DNA of 64,000 nucleotides from Azorhizobium sp965227945 (GTDB lineage: Bacteria > Pseudomonadota > Alphaproteobacteria > Rhizobiales > Xanthobacteraceae), in assembly GCA_965227945.1 (NCBI GenBank), contig CBDDGQ010000006.1, positions 2,542,001 through 2,606,000 on the forward strand, given 5' to 3'. The notes beneath the pieces were generated by a model, which was given only the letters and a program-made list of their open reading frames with translations, was not told the origin of the DNA and did no database searches. The translations under genes were made by a program, and so were the position numbers. How positions within the stretch are numbered: the stretch's first letter is position 1; each line of letters opens with the position of its first letter. Below, one piece after another: positions 1-10,830 of the stretch.

Positions 1-994
1 GGATGGCGAGCACCACCGCCGTGGCGATGGCCAGGCAGATCAGCCCGGCGGCAATGGCGATGGGCACGGTCTGGATCCGCACCGAGCGGTCGATGGCCGC
101 CATCGAATCGCTGACCGACACCACCAGCGGGAAATTCGCCAGTTGCTGCACCGCCACCAGGCGGGCGCGGTCGTCGATGAGCCCGGCGGGGGCGATGCCG
201 TCCTCGGGCGCCTGGGCAATCAGGTACCGGGCGATGCGTTCGGCGGCGCCCGGCGTCGGCAAGGCGTCGCCGCTGCGGTGGGGGAAGCTCGCCAGACTGG
301 CGCCGTCGTCGCGATACAAGGTGATGATCGCGTCGCGACCGAGCGAGATGGTGCCGTAGAACTGCTCGAAATAGCTCTGCTCCATGGCGCCCAGCACCAG
401 GCCCAGGAAGGCGCCGTCGGGAGCGGTGAAGCGCTTGGCCAGATAGATGGTGACGGTGCCGGTGCCGCGGTTGGGCACCGGCTCGCTGACGAACACGTCC
501 TGGTTCGACAGCACGCGCAGGGCCTGGAAATAGTCGCGATCGGCCACATTGACGCTGGGCACCGGCCAGAAGCGTGAGAAATTCAGCAGCTTGCCGTTCT
601 GGTCGATCACCGTGACCGCATCCACGAACGGCAGGCCGCTGATCTTCTCCCGCAGCACCTGGTGGATGTCGAACCCGGACATCAGGGCGGCCAGGGCCTG
701 GGGACCGTCCACGCCGCCGGCCTTGACCCGCTCGATCACCCCGGTCTGCACCAGTTGCAGGGATTGCAGCGCGCGGTCGCTTTGCTCGGCGAGGGTCAAA
801 GCGAGGTTCTGCAGTTCGCGGCGGCGGTCGGAGACCGCATGGTCGCGCACGCTCAAGGTGAGCAGCACGGCGCACACCAGCACGATCAACGCCAGGGCAG
901 CCCCAAAGAGCGCCAGCGTTGATCCGCTACCAGGGCCATATTGGCTCGAGCGGTCTTCGGACGTTTCCGCCGTTGCAGCGGACCGGAAGATCAT
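1..994 (-). CDS. Cache-domain membrane sensor protein, N-terminal part (runs off the window)
   Basis: The frame is open from an ATG at 994 to the window edge, giving the first 331 residues of a larger protein. A short cytoplasmic leader is followed by a hydrophobic segment at about residues 28-48, then a periplasmic region of about 230 residues, then a second hydrophobic segment at the edge. The extracytoplasmic part has the look of a double Cache (PDC) ligand-binding domain: it contains VDAVTVIDQNGKLLNFSRFW, then VADRDYFQAL, then FVSEPV, all typical of that fold. The output domain (histidine kinase, GGDEF/EAL or chemoreceptor) lies outside the window and cannot be stated. A GAGGGG stretch stands just upstream of the ATG. 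It is transcribed divergently from aspS. Confidence 0.72.
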   Translation of the reverse strand, partial: MIFRSAATAETSEDRSSQYGPGSGSTLALFGAALALIVLVCAVLLTLSVRDHAVSDRRRELQNLALTLAEQSDRALQSLQLVQTGVIERVKAGGVDGPQALAALMSGFDIHQVLREKISGLPFVDAVTVIDQNGKLLNFSRFWPVPSVNVADRDYFQALRVLSNQDVFVSEPVPNRGTGTVTIYLAKRFTAPDGAFLGLVLGAMEQSYFEQFYGTISLGRDAIITLYRDDGASLASFPHRSGDALPTPGAAERIARYLIAQAPEDGIAPAGLIDDRARLVAVQQLANFPLVVSVSDSMAAIDRSVRIQTVPIAIAAGLICLAIATAVVLAI

Positions 995-1193
995 TCGTGC
1001 CCCTCAGCCATCAAACGCGATCGTAGGATACACACGTTGACGGTTCGGCCAAACCCGCGCCGCGGGGGCGCGGCCCGGCGGGGCTCGCTTGACAAGGCGC
1101 GGATCGCATGCACCTTCCCGGCGACCCGGCGCCAGCCTTTGTGGCACATGCCGGCGCCTCCTGTTTACCGTGTTGTCCGAAAGGCCGTCCGCC

Positions 1194-2966
1194 ATGCACC
1201 GCTATCGCACCCATACCTGCGGCGCGCTCACCGATGCCCAGGTGGGCGACACCGTGCGCCTGTCGGGCTGGTGCCATCGCATCCGCGACCATGGCGGCGT
1301 GCTCTTCGTCGATCTGCGCGACCATTACGGCCTGACCCAGGTGGTGCTGGATCCCGACAGCCCCGCCTTCCAGCAGGCCGAGAAGATCCGCGCGGAATGG
1401 GTCGTGCGGGTAGACGGCCGGGTGCGCCTGCGCCCCGAGGGCACGGAGAATACCGATTTGCCCACCGGCCGGATCGAGCTCTATGCCACCGACCTGGAAG
1501 TGCTGGGCGCCTCCGCCGAGCTGCCCATGCCGGTGTTCGGCGACCAGGAGTATCCGGAGGAAACCCGCCTCAAGTACCGCTTCCTGGATCTGCGCCGGCA
1601 GAAGATCCACGACAACATCATGAAGCGCGGCCAGATCATCGACGGCCTGCGCGCCCGCATGAAGAGCCAGGGCTTCTTCGAGTTCCAGACCCCAATCCTC
1701 ACCGCCTCCTCGCCGGAAGGCGCGCGCGACTTCCTGGTGCCTTCGCGCATCCATCCCGGCAAGTTCTATGCGTTGCCGCAGGCGCCGCAGCAGTACAAGC
1801 AGCTCATCATGATGAGCGGCTTCGACCGCTATTTCCAGATCGCCCCCTGCTTCCGCGACGAGGACCCCCGCGCCGACCGCCTGCCGGGCGAGTTCTATCA
1901 GCTCGACCTGGAAATGAGCTTCGTGGAGCAGGAAGACGTTTTCGCGGCCGTGCAGCCGGTGATCACCGGCGTGTTCGAGGAGTTCGCCGACGGCAAGCCC
2001 GTCACCAAGGACTGGCCGCGCATTCCCTATGCGGAGGCGCTGCGCAAGTATGGGTCGGACAAGCCGGACCTGCGCAACCCGCTGGTGATGCAGGATGTCT
2101 CCGAGCATTTTCGCGGCTCGAACTTCAAGGTGTTCGCGCGCATGCTGGAAGACCCGAAGAACCAGGTGTGGGCCATCCCCGGCCCCACCGGCGGTTCGCG
2201 CGCCTTCTGCGACCGCATGAACTCGTGGGCACAGGGCGAGGGCCAGCCGGGCCTGGGCTACATCATGTGGCGCGAGGGCGGCGAGGGCGCAGGACCGCTG
2301 GCCAACAACATCGGCCCCGAGCGCACCACCGCCATCCGCGAAGCCCTCGGCCTGAAGGAGGGCGATGCCGCCTTCTTCGTGGCCGGCGATCCGGCCAAAT
2401 TCTACAAGTTCGCCGGCCTTGCCCGCACCAAGGTGGGCGAGGAGCTGAAGCTCATCGATACCGAGCGGTTCGAACTGGCCTGGATCGTCGACTTCCCCTT
2501 CTACGAATGGTCGGAGGAGGAGAAGAAGGTCGACTTCTCCCACAATCCCTTCTCCATGCCGCAGGGCGGGCTCGAGGCGCTCAAGAGCCAGGATCCGCTC
2601 ACCATCAACGCCTTCCAGTATGACATCGCCTGCAACGGCTTCGAGATCGCCTCGGGCGGCATCCGCAACCATCGCCCCGAGACCATGGTGAAGGCGTTCG
2701 AACTGGCCGGCTATGACGAGGCCACCGTGATCGAGCGCTTCGGCGGCATGTATCGCGCCTTCCAGTACGGTGCCCCGCCCCATGGCGGCATGGCGGCGGG
2801 CATCGACCGCATGGTGATGCTGCTGTGCGGCGTGTCCAATCTGCGCGAGATCTCGCTGTTCCCCATGAACCAGCAGGCGGTGGACGTGCTCATGGGCGCC
2901 CCCTCCGAGGCGACGCCGAAGCAGCTCAAGGAGCTGCACATCCGCAACGCGCTGCCGCTGAAGTAG
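1194..2966 (+). CDS. aspS: Aspartate-tRNA ligase (AspRS), probably non-discriminating
   Basis: This 590-residue protein charges tRNA with aspartate and has the full bacterial class II layout: an N-terminal OB anticodon-binding domain (about 1-105), a catalytic core split by a GAD insertion, and the short C-terminal extension. Class II motif 2 is seen in YFQIAPCFRDEDPRADR and motif 3 in GGMAAGIDR near the end. The N-terminal RDHGG (His33) matches the histidine found in non-discriminating enzymes, where E. coli has leucine. Such enzymes also charge tRNA-Asn, which GatCAB then amidates; this reading is an inference from one position. The start is the ATG in MHRYRTHTCG, because upstream in-frame codons have no family counterpart. 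It is a single gene with a short spacer to the convergent acyltransferase. Confidence 0.97.
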   Translation: MHRYRTHTCGALTDAQVGDTVRLSGWCHRIRDHGGVLFVDLRDHYGLTQVVLDPDSPAFQQAEKIRAEWVVRVDGRVRLRPEGTENTDLPTGRIELYATDLEVLGASAELPMPVFGDQEYPEETRLKYRFLDLRRQKIHDNIMKRGQIIDGLRARMKSQGFFEFQTPILTASSPEGARDFLVPSRIHPGKFYALPQAPQQYKQLIMMSGFDRYFQIAPCFRDEDPRADRLPGEFYQLDLEMSFVEQEDVFAAVQPVITGVFEEFADGKPVTKDWPRIPYAEALRKYGSDKPDLRNPLVMQDVSEHFRGSNFKVFARMLEDPKNQVWAIPGPTGGSRAFCDRMNSWAQGEGQPGLGYIMWREGGEGAGPLANNIGPERTTAIREALGLKEGDAAFFVAGDPAKFYKFAGLARTKVGEELKLIDTERFELAWIVDFPFYEWSEEEKKVDFSHNPFSMPQGGLEALKSQDPLTINAFQYDIACNGFEIASGGIRNHRPETMVKAFELAGYDEATVIERFGGMYRAFQYGAPPHGGMAAGIDRMVMLLCGVSNLREISLFPMNQQAVDVLMGAPSEATPKQLKELHIRNALPLK

Positions 2967-2996
2967 CCGCCGCCGGGGCGGCTCCGGCCGCCCCGT

Positions 2997-4046
2997 TCAA
3001 GCGATGGCGGCGGCCGGGGCATCGGGCGCCAGCGTCTGCCGGTTGCGAAAGCGTGGCCGCAGCGCCAGGAAGGGGCGTTCCACATAGCGAAATGAGAGCA
3101 TGGCCACCGGATAGGAAGCCATCGCCAGCAGGAAGGTGCCCGTCCCCGACAGGCCAGGCCAGGCGCTGGCCCCCAACATCAGGATGGGGAAATGCCACAG
3201 GTACCAGCCGTACGAGATGCGGCCGGTATAGGTGAGTGGGGGCAGTGACAACACTCGTCTCAGCCAGCCGTCCTGCTGGACGGCGGCGATCAGCCAAGCG
3301 GCGCACAGGGCGTTCACCGTCAGCACCACGGTCTGGGTCAGCAGGAAGTAATGCTGCATGGTCAGCATCACCAGCGCCAGCAGCGCCAGCGGGATAGGCG
3401 CGCCGAGCCGCAACTGGCGCAAGGCCGGTCCATGCAGCGGCCGCAGCGCGAGCAGGCAGCCGATCAGCATCGAATCGCAATGGGTGTCGAAGCCATTATA
3501 GGTGCGCCCCGAGCTGGATCCAGTGAAGGCCAGATAGCAGCGCCAGGACACCACCAGAACCAGCGCGCCTGTCACCCAGGCCACCGGCCGCCGGGTCCAG
3601 ATCAGCAGCAGGGTCGCCGGCCACAGAAGATAGAATTGTTCCTCCATGGACAGCGACCACATGTGGCCCATAACGTCCTGGGGCAGCCATTCGAACGCGC
3701 GGCTCCAGTTCATCATATAAACGGCCGAGATGGCGCTCGCCTGCAGGATGCCTAGCGCCTGCGCCGGCTCGCTTTCGAATGCCATCCGCACCAGCTGGAA
3801 CAGCAGCAGAGCACAGAATGCCGGCACCAGCCGCAGCGCCCGGCGGATGTAGAAATTGCGGAAACTCAACGTGCCCGTGGTGCGGATCTCTTCGGCCAGT
3901 AGGCGGGTGATGAGATAGCCGCTGAGGACGAAGAAAATGTCGACCCCCGCCCAGCCGCCGACGATGATCCCGGGAAAGGCGTGAAAGAACACCACGGGGA
4001 TAATGGCCAGGGCACGGATGCCGTCGAGAGCGGGTTCATGCTTCAT
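2997..4046 (-). CDS. Membrane acyltransferase, acyltransferase-3 (OafA/YrhL-like) family
   Basis: A 349-residue polytopic membrane protein with about ten hydrophobic segments. It opens with EPALDGIRALAIIPVVFFHAF, whose DGIRALAI...H element is the catalytic signature of the acyltransferase-3 family, followed by GVDIFFVLSGYLI and the RRALRLVPAF motif. These proteins move acetyl or other acyl groups across or onto cell-surface glycans (O-antigen, peptidoglycan, Nod factors, succinoglycan). The acceptor here is unknown and no polysaccharide genes adjoin it. The start was placed at MKHEPALDG because GGAAGGACGG stands just upstream; longer in-frame starts add arginine-rich sequence with no family match. 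It is convergent with aspS. Confidence 0.88.
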   Translation of the reverse strand: MKHEPALDGIRALAIIPVVFFHAFPGIIVGGWAGVDIFFVLSGYLITRLLAEEIRTTGTLSFRNFYIRRALRLVPAFCALLLFQLVRMAFESEPAQALGILQASAISAVYMMNWSRAFEWLPQDVMGHMWSLSMEEQFYLLWPATLLLIWTRRPVAWVTGALVLVVSWRCYLAFTGSSSGRTYNGFDTHCDSMLIGCLLALRPLHGPALRQLRLGAPIPLALLALVMLTMQHYFLLTQTVVLTVNALCAAWLIAAVQQDGWLRRVLSLPPLTYTGRISYGWYLWHFPILMLGASAWPGLSGTGTFLLAMASYPVAMLSFRYVERPFLALRPRFRNRQTLAPDAPAAAIA

Positions 4047-4317
4047 CGTGCCGCCGTCCTTCCCCCATGGTGGCAGAGTCGGTGCCGCCCGATGGCGACG
4101 GCAGGAGCGCCAACCCGTTGCCACGCCGCGGCTGTCACCTTTTCTCGGGGATCAGTCCAGGGTTCAACAAAAATCGCCGCCCATGACCTGAGACCGTGGA
4201 CCGCCGCCGCGCCGGGCGCGGGGGGCTGTCCGCGTGTCTGCGCTTTGCGGCATGATCTATCCATGTGTTTGAGCGCGTCGTGGGCCAGCCCCCGGAGCGG
4301 CGTCGCATAAAAGGGCA
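4047..4317. other. Spacer of about 270 bp with no recognisable gene
   Basis: This is the upstream region of the acyltransferase gene and the downstream region of the small gene at 4318. Open frames across it are short and lack ribosome binding sites or recognisable sequence. No clear terminator hairpin was found. Confidence 0.4.
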
Positions 4318-4680
4318 CTAAGCCGCGCGCTGCGGCGGGCGTTCGTGCAGGAGATAGCCCGCGCCGCGGTGGCAGGCGGTGCCGCGGGTGATGCTCCACC
4401 CGTCATGGCGCCCACCCGCATGGGCCTCGAATGCCCAGCCGTCGCCGGTGGTCCGGGTGAGCTGCAGGACGTGGGCGCCATAGGTCACGGTCACGGCGAA
4501 GGCAGAGCCGGCGTGGTCGCGGATGAATTCGGACAGAGGGGCGGCGCCATGCGGCGTGCCCAGCTCCATGCGGTGCAGATCTCCGGCCGCCGGGCAGCTG
4601 TGGCCCTGGCCACCGGACGGCGCAGAAATCAAAAGGACGCCGAGTAGACTCTCGTCGCCGTTCAGCAAGACAAAGTTCAT
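4318..4680 (-). CDS. Hypothetical protein of 120 residues
   Basis: I do not recognise this protein. It is 120 residues with no convincing signal peptide or membrane span, although the first 20 residues (MNFVLLNGDESLLGVLLISA) are fairly hydrophobic. It carries several histidines and aromatic residues and two cysteines (CPAAG, TACHRG). Support for a real gene is a strong GGGGAGG ribosome binding site 8 bases before the ATG, and a designed-looking hairpin that contains that site. Its neighbours, an acyltransferase and a large anchored protein, do not suggest a function. A shadow frame is the alternative, but the ribosome binding site argues against it. Confidence 0.6.
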   Translation of the reverse strand: MNFVLLNGDESLLGVLLISAPSGGQGHSCPAAGDLHRMELGTPHGAAPLSEFIRDHAGSAFAVTVTYGAHVLQLTRTTGDGWAFEAHAGGRHDGWSITRGTACHRGAGYLLHERPPQRAA

Positions 4681-4681
4681 T

Positions 4682-4718
4682 CGTTAAAGCCTCCCCAAGG
4701 GGACTGCTGTCTTTAACG
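4682..4718 (-). promoter_or_regulatory. Stem-loop enclosing the ribosome binding site of the 120-residue protein
   Basis: In the mRNA, perfect 8-base arms (CGTTAAAG and CTTTAACG) bracket an inner CCCC-TT-GGGG hairpin. The second half of the inner hairpin is the start of the GGGGAGG Shine-Dalgarno sequence, and the outer stem ends one base before the ATG at 4680. Such a fold would hide the ribosome binding site until melted or remodelled. The pairing is seen in the sequence; the regulation is inferred. Confidence 0.5.
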
Positions 4719-4735
4719 CCACAACCTGTAGTAAT

Positions 4736-4748
4736 GTTCAGATTGAAC
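4736..4748. promoter_or_regulatory. Short perfect palindrome GTTCA-GAT-TGAAC
   Basis: A 5-3-5 inverted repeat in the 79-base spacer between the end of the 666-residue gene and the start of the 120-residue gene. It lies where an operator for the latter would be expected. No partner regulator is evident. Confidence 0.25.
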
Positions 4749-4759
4749 TTCGCCTTGAT

Positions 4760-6760
4760 TTACGGCGCTGCGGTCGCCGTGATGGTGAAGGTGCCCAGCG
4801 CCGCCAGAATATCGCCGAGGGTCAGCAATTGCATCACCGGCACCGGCTGCTTGGGCGTGAGGGTCACCGTCAGCGTGCCAGGGCTCTTGACGAAGGCGGC
4901 CACCGCATCGCCCACGCCGGCGGCGTCGGGCGCCACGGTGGACGCATCCTTGGCCGCCTGCTGGATGCCGGAGATCACTTCCGCCCGCAGATCCTCCGGC
5001 TCCACCCCCACCGCATCGGCCTGCTGCTTCAGCATCAGATCGGCAATGCCGAGATTGGTGAGGACCAGGGTGACCGGGCCGGCGGTCGCCTCCTGCAGCG
5101 CCAGGAAGGCGCCGGCCGGGTCCTCGAAGGCGCTGCGCGGCACCTTGTCGAGCCGGGCGTCCACCCGCAGCGAGAAGGCCTTCTCCACTTCGGTCAAGGC
5201 GGGCGCCAGGGTCAGGGTGTGGGCGTTCGCGTCATAGGCCAGGTCCAGCTGCATGGAGACGGTGGCCTTGTCGATGCCGGCGGCCACCAGATAGCTGAAG
5301 GGCTCGCCATCTTCCGAGGAGATGGGACCGCTCGCCCGGGTGAGCTTCACCTTGGCCCAGGTGGGCAGGCTGCCGACAAAGTCGCCCCAGCTCACCGAGA
5401 GCCCCTCGAGGGTCACCGGCACGCCGCTGGCGTCCTGCGGCGCGCTCACTCCTTCCAGTTCCAGACCCTTGACGATGCGGAACAGGCCGAAGGCGGTGTC
5501 GAGGGTGGGCTGGTTGTCGTTCTTGGCGGTCTGGGCGGTGAGCCGCAGCAGGGCGTCGAGCGAGAAGCCGTGGATCGCCGTCCGCTTCATGGTCAGCGGG
5601 CGCTGGTCCGGCGTGGCGCCGGTCAGGCCCTCCATGCTGAAGGTCTCCAGCGTGCCGCCGCTGAAGCCCTCCAGGCGCATCGCGGCGAGCTTGGCGGTGC
5701 CGGTCTTGTCGGTGACCGCAATGTCGGTCAAGGCCACCTGTCCGACGCTGATGCCGGCGAGGGCCTCGGCCGCCAGGGTCAGCAGGCGGGCGGTGTCGTC
5801 CGGCCCCAGCGGCGTGGTGCGCTGGGCCAGCGCGCTCAAGGCATCCAGGCGCTGGAACGACAGGTCCACGGGATTGATCGCCACCCGCTCCACGGCCACG
5901 GCGCCGACGCTGACGGCGGGGCCGTTCTCCTGGGTGAGCTTGTACGGCCCGGTGGTGATCTTGGCATAGACCGGCTGATAGGTGGTGGTCTTGGGCTCGG
6001 CGTCGGTCAGGGCGCGGATGGGCGCGGTGTCGATGCCGGAGGCGCGCAGCGCGCTGATATCGCCAGTGGTGGACTCGGCGGTGGGGCCGATCATGGTCTT
6101 GGTGGCGAAGGTGATGCGGTCTAGCGTCACTTCGGCGATCCGCCCCTCGGCAATGCCGGAAATCTTCAGGCCGCGATAGGTCACATCCACCGGCTGGGCC
6201 AGGCCGGTGACGCTGGGCGCGCCCGCATCCGGCGTGGCGCGGCCGGTCAATTCGGGCACCGTGAGGCTGTCGGCGCGCACGGCTGCGAAATGCAGCAATG
6301 CCTGGCGCAGCACCGGATGCTGGCCATTGCCGGGCGACAGCGGCAGCAGCCGGTCCGGCCCGCTGTAATTGTCGATGCGCCCCTGCGGCACGCTATAGGC
6401 GAGGGTGGCGCCAGGGGCCACGACGCCCTTGGCGGTCACCGCCAGCCCGGCGAATTCGATGCGCGCTGCCTGGATGGTGCCGCCGGAGGGCGACGTGATG
6501 CCGCTGGCCACCAGCTTGTCCAGCTTCACCGTGCCGGCGCCGTTGGGGGCGGCAATGTCGATGCCGGTGATGGTGAGCACCCGGCCGGAGAGGTCGAAGG
6601 CGACGTCTCCATAGCGCGCCTGGGCCCCCTCCTGGCGCAGCGCCGCGAACACCGCGTCCACGTCGCCACGGGCGCGCACCTGCACATAATGGGTGAAGCC
6701 GAAATAGCCGCCGACCCCCAGGATCGCCAGCACCACCACTGCAATGATGAGCTTCTTCAT
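4760..6760 (-). CDS. Large inner-membrane-anchored periplasmic protein of unknown function
   Basis: A 666-residue protein that I cannot assign to a family with confidence. It starts MKKLIIAVVVLAILGVGGYFGFTHYV, a signal-anchor of about 18 hydrophobic residues, so the rest should be periplasmic. The body is rich in Ala, Thr, Val and Leu with regularly spaced beta-strand-like stretches such as DLSGRVLTITGIDIAAPNG and PVDVTYRGLKISGIAEGRI. This is loosely reminiscent of AsmA- or DUF945-type proteins, but that is only a resemblance. There are no cysteines and no catalytic motif that I can see. The start at MKKLI is preceded by GGAGG at a good distance. It is divergent from maeB with a spacer of about 160 bases. 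Confidence 0.82.
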   Translation of the reverse strand: MKKLIIAVVVLAILGVGGYFGFTHYVQVRARGDVDAVFAALRQEGAQARYGDVAFDLSGRVLTITGIDIAAPNGAGTVKLDKLVASGITSPSGGTIQAARIEFAGLAVTAKGVVAPGATLAYSVPQGRIDNYSGPDRLLPLSPGNGQHPVLRQALLHFAAVRADSLTVPELTGRATPDAGAPSVTGLAQPVDVTYRGLKISGIAEGRIAEVTLDRITFATKTMIGPTAESTTGDISALRASGIDTAPIRALTDAEPKTTTYQPVYAKITTGPYKLTQENGPAVSVGAVAVERVAINPVDLSFQRLDALSALAQRTTPLGPDDTARLLTLAAEALAGISVGQVALTDIAVTDKTGTAKLAAMRLEGFSGGTLETFSMEGLTGATPDQRPLTMKRTAIHGFSLDALLRLTAQTAKNDNQPTLDTAFGLFRIVKGLELEGVSAPQDASGVPVTLEGLSVSWGDFVGSLPTWAKVKLTRASGPISSEDGEPFSYLVAAGIDKATVSMQLDLAYDANAHTLTLAPALTEVEKAFSLRVDARLDKVPRSAFEDPAGAFLALQEATAGPVTLVLTNLGIADLMLKQQADAVGVEPEDLRAEVISGIQQAAKDASTVAPDAAGVGDAVAAFVKSPGTLTVTLTPKQPVPVMQLLTLGDILAALGTFTITATAAP

Positions 6761-6919
6761 GACGACCGCCTCCGAGGCTGTGATCCAGTGTCTGTAACCC
6801 GCGGCCCGGTGGACGCGGGGTGAAATTGTGCCCCCGGCCCGTGACATCCCCGGCCGTGGGGGCTACGTTGCCGCCCCAAACGGCAAGACCGCTGTAGTGA
6901 GAGAGGCTTGGGGGAGGAC

Positions 6920-9211
<2,292 letters not shown>

Positions 9212-9277
9212 GGGCGCGCCGGGGGACGCCGGCGCTGGCGCCTGTGCCCCTTGGGTTCAACTGAATCTTCGATCATC

Positions 9278-9301
9278 AAGGCCCGGCTCGCGCCGGGCCT
9301 T
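9278..9301. repeat. Left copy of the 24-bp terminator hairpin flanking the insertion sequence
   Basis: A perfect hairpin, GGCCCGGC stem with TCGC loop, bordered by AA(G) and TT. The same 24 bases recur in direct orientation at 10831-10854, so the pair looks like the duplicated target of the insertion sequence between them. This left copy has lost the T-run that should follow it. Confidence 0.75.
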
Positions 9302-9313
9302 CAGACCGCTGAC

Positions 9314-9348
9314 AAACCCCGTCGATTTTTCGGCGGGGTTTTTGTTTT
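9314..9348 (+). terminator. Rho-independent terminator carried by the left end of the insertion sequence
   Basis: The stem AAACCCCGTCGA pairs with TCGGCGGGGTTT (one G-T pair) across a TTTT loop and is followed by TTGTTTT. It overlaps the left inverted repeat. It would stop maeB transcription now that the original hairpin upstream has lost its T-run. Confidence 0.65.
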
Positions 9349-9406
9349 GCTGGCGGCGGGCCGGTTTTGGCTCGGGCGTCGGGGGATTTTGAAGGGGAAG
9401 CGGGGC

Positions 9407-10792
9407 TCAGGCTGGCTTGGCCTTTGCGGGGGGCGTGGCGATTGCGATCTTCTTGATGCTCTGGGCGGCGGCGGCGAGCAGGCACTGGACCTGGACGCGC
9501 ACCAAGCCTCGGAAGCGGGCATAGCGGTGCCCGAAGAGCTGCTTGGCGTCGGCGAAGGAGCGCTCCACGGTCTCCTTGCGCCGGGCATAGATGAGCTTGC
9601 CCCAGGCGGTGAGGCGGTGGGCATCGACCCGCTCGCGCGCGTCCTGCCAGACATGGCGGGTGAGGGTGCGCTCGGCCTTGGCGTTGCCGGTGCAGGAGGC
9701 CAGCAGCGGACAGGTGCGGCACAGCTTCGGGGCGGAGCGGTAGTGCCGATAGCCGGTCCGGTCGGTGGTGGCGTAGGTGAGGCTCTGGCCCTGCGGGCAG
9801 CGATAGGTGTCGGTCCCGGCCTCATAGGTGAAGCGGGAGGTCCGCATCATGCCTGGCCGCGGCGGGGTCGGGTTGCGATAGCCCGTCACCCCGGCGATGC
9901 CGCGCGCCTCAAGCCCATGGGCGATGGCCGCGCTGGTATAGCCCGCATCCAGCCCCACGGTGGCCACCGGCAGGGCGAAGCGGGCGCGCTGCCGGTCGAG
10001 GCGCTCCAGATAGGGGATGCTGTCGTGCACATTGGCCGGCGTGGCGAAGCTGTCGGTGATGATGCCGAGCCGGCCGTCCACCGTGCGATGGTCGAGATAG
10101 AAGAAGCCCTTCGGCTTGCCCTCCCGCACCATGTAGCCACTGTCGGGATCGGTGCGGCTGACCTTGGTGGGCTTCACGGGCGGTTCGCGCGGCGGGGCGG
10201 GCGGCAAAGGCGGCTGGCCATGGGCGGCGCGATCGTCTTCCACCGCCGCGTCCAGCTCGGCCCAGTAGGCCGCGCGGGATTTGGCCGCCGGGACGATGTC
10301 GTGGCGGTTCTTGTTGGCGCTCGCCTTCAGGTGGGTGGAATCGGTGTAGAGCGTGCGCCCCTCCACCAGCCCAAGCCCCATGGCCTGCTCGACGATGCGG
10401 TCGAAGATCGCCTGCGCCACGCTCTCGTCCTGATAGCGCCGGCGGCGGTTCTGCGACAGCGTCGAGGCGTCGAACACCTTCTCCCGCAACGAGAGCCGCA
10501 GGAACCAGCGATAGGCGACATTCACCTCGATCTCCCCCGCCAACTGGCGCTCGGAGCGGATGCCGAACAGGTAGCCCAGGAACAGCGCCTTGAACATCAA
10601 GGTCGGATCCAGCGGCGGCCGGCCATTGTCGGCGCAATAGAGCGGCGCCGTCAGATCATGGATGAAGCTGAAATCCACCGCCGCATCGATCCGCCTCAAC
10701 AGGTGATCCTTCGGGACCAACTCGTCCAGCGTCACGATCTCAAGGGCGGTCTGGGCGGGAGCGGGACGGCGCAGCATGTCCCAGTGAATCAA
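9407..10792 (-). CDS. IS1182-family transposase
   Basis: A 461-residue DDE transposase, full length for the family. The N-terminal region has the family block VPKDHLLRRIDAAVDFSFI, then RPPLDPTLMFKALFLGYLFGIRSERQL. Likely catalytic positions are the Asp in LYTDSTHLKA, the Asp in VGLDAGYTSA and the Glu in RRKETVERSFADAKQ. A four-cysteine zinc-ribbon-like segment (CPQGQ...CRTCPLLASC) lies between the last two. The reading begins at a TTG at 10792; an ATG at 10777 is the alternative, and neither has a clear ribosome binding site. A hairpin stands immediately upstream, probably limiting read-through expression. Confidence 0.9.
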   Translation of the reverse strand: MIHWDMLRRPAPAQTALEIVTLDELVPKDHLLRRIDAAVDFSFIHDLTAPLYCADNGRPPLDPTLMFKALFLGYLFGIRSERQLAGEIEVNVAYRWFLRLSLREKVFDASTLSQNRRRRYQDESVAQAIFDRIVEQAMGLGLVEGRTLYTDSTHLKASANKNRHDIVPAAKSRAAYWAELDAAVEDDRAAHGQPPLPPAPPREPPVKPTKVSRTDPDSGYMVREGKPKGFFYLDHRTVDGRLGIITDSFATPANVHDSIPYLERLDRQRARFALPVATVGLDAGYTSAAIAHGLEARGIAGVTGYRNPTPPRPGMMRTSRFTYEAGTDTYRCPQGQSLTYATTDRTGYRHYRSAPKLCRTCPLLASCTGNAKAERTLTRHVWQDARERVDAHRLTAWGKLIYARRKETVERSFADAKQLFGHRYARFRGLVRVQVQCLLAAAAQSIKKIAIATPPAKAKPA

Positions 10793-10818
10793 AAACCCCC
10801 GGCTCGCGCCAGGGGTTT
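10793..10818. terminator. Hairpin in the right end of the insertion sequence, upstream of the transposase
   Basis: AAACCCC and GGC pair with GCC and GGGGTTT around a TCGC loop, with one C/A mismatch in the stem. On the minus strand it is followed by a T-run directly before the transposase start codon. It would block outside transcription from entering the transposase gene. Its core CCCGGCTCGCGCC is shared with the target hairpin next to it. Confidence 0.5.
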
Positions 10819-10830
10819 GTCAGCGGTCTG

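Larger units (their letters stand above)
9302..10830. mobile_element. IS1182-family insertion sequence, complete, 1.53 kb
   Basis: The element is bounded by perfect 19-base inverted repeats: CAGACCGCTGACAAACCCC at 9302-9320 and its complement at 10812-10830. It is flanked by 24-bp direct copies of a transcription-terminator hairpin. Because that hairpin is itself palindromic, the exact boundary between inverted repeat and target duplication is ambiguous by a few bases. It holds one intact transposase gene on the minus strand. Each end also carries its own hairpin inside the inverted repeat. It lies between the convergent maeB and GDSL autotransporter genes and interrupts neither. Intact ends and frame suggest a recent or still active element. 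Confidence 0.85.
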
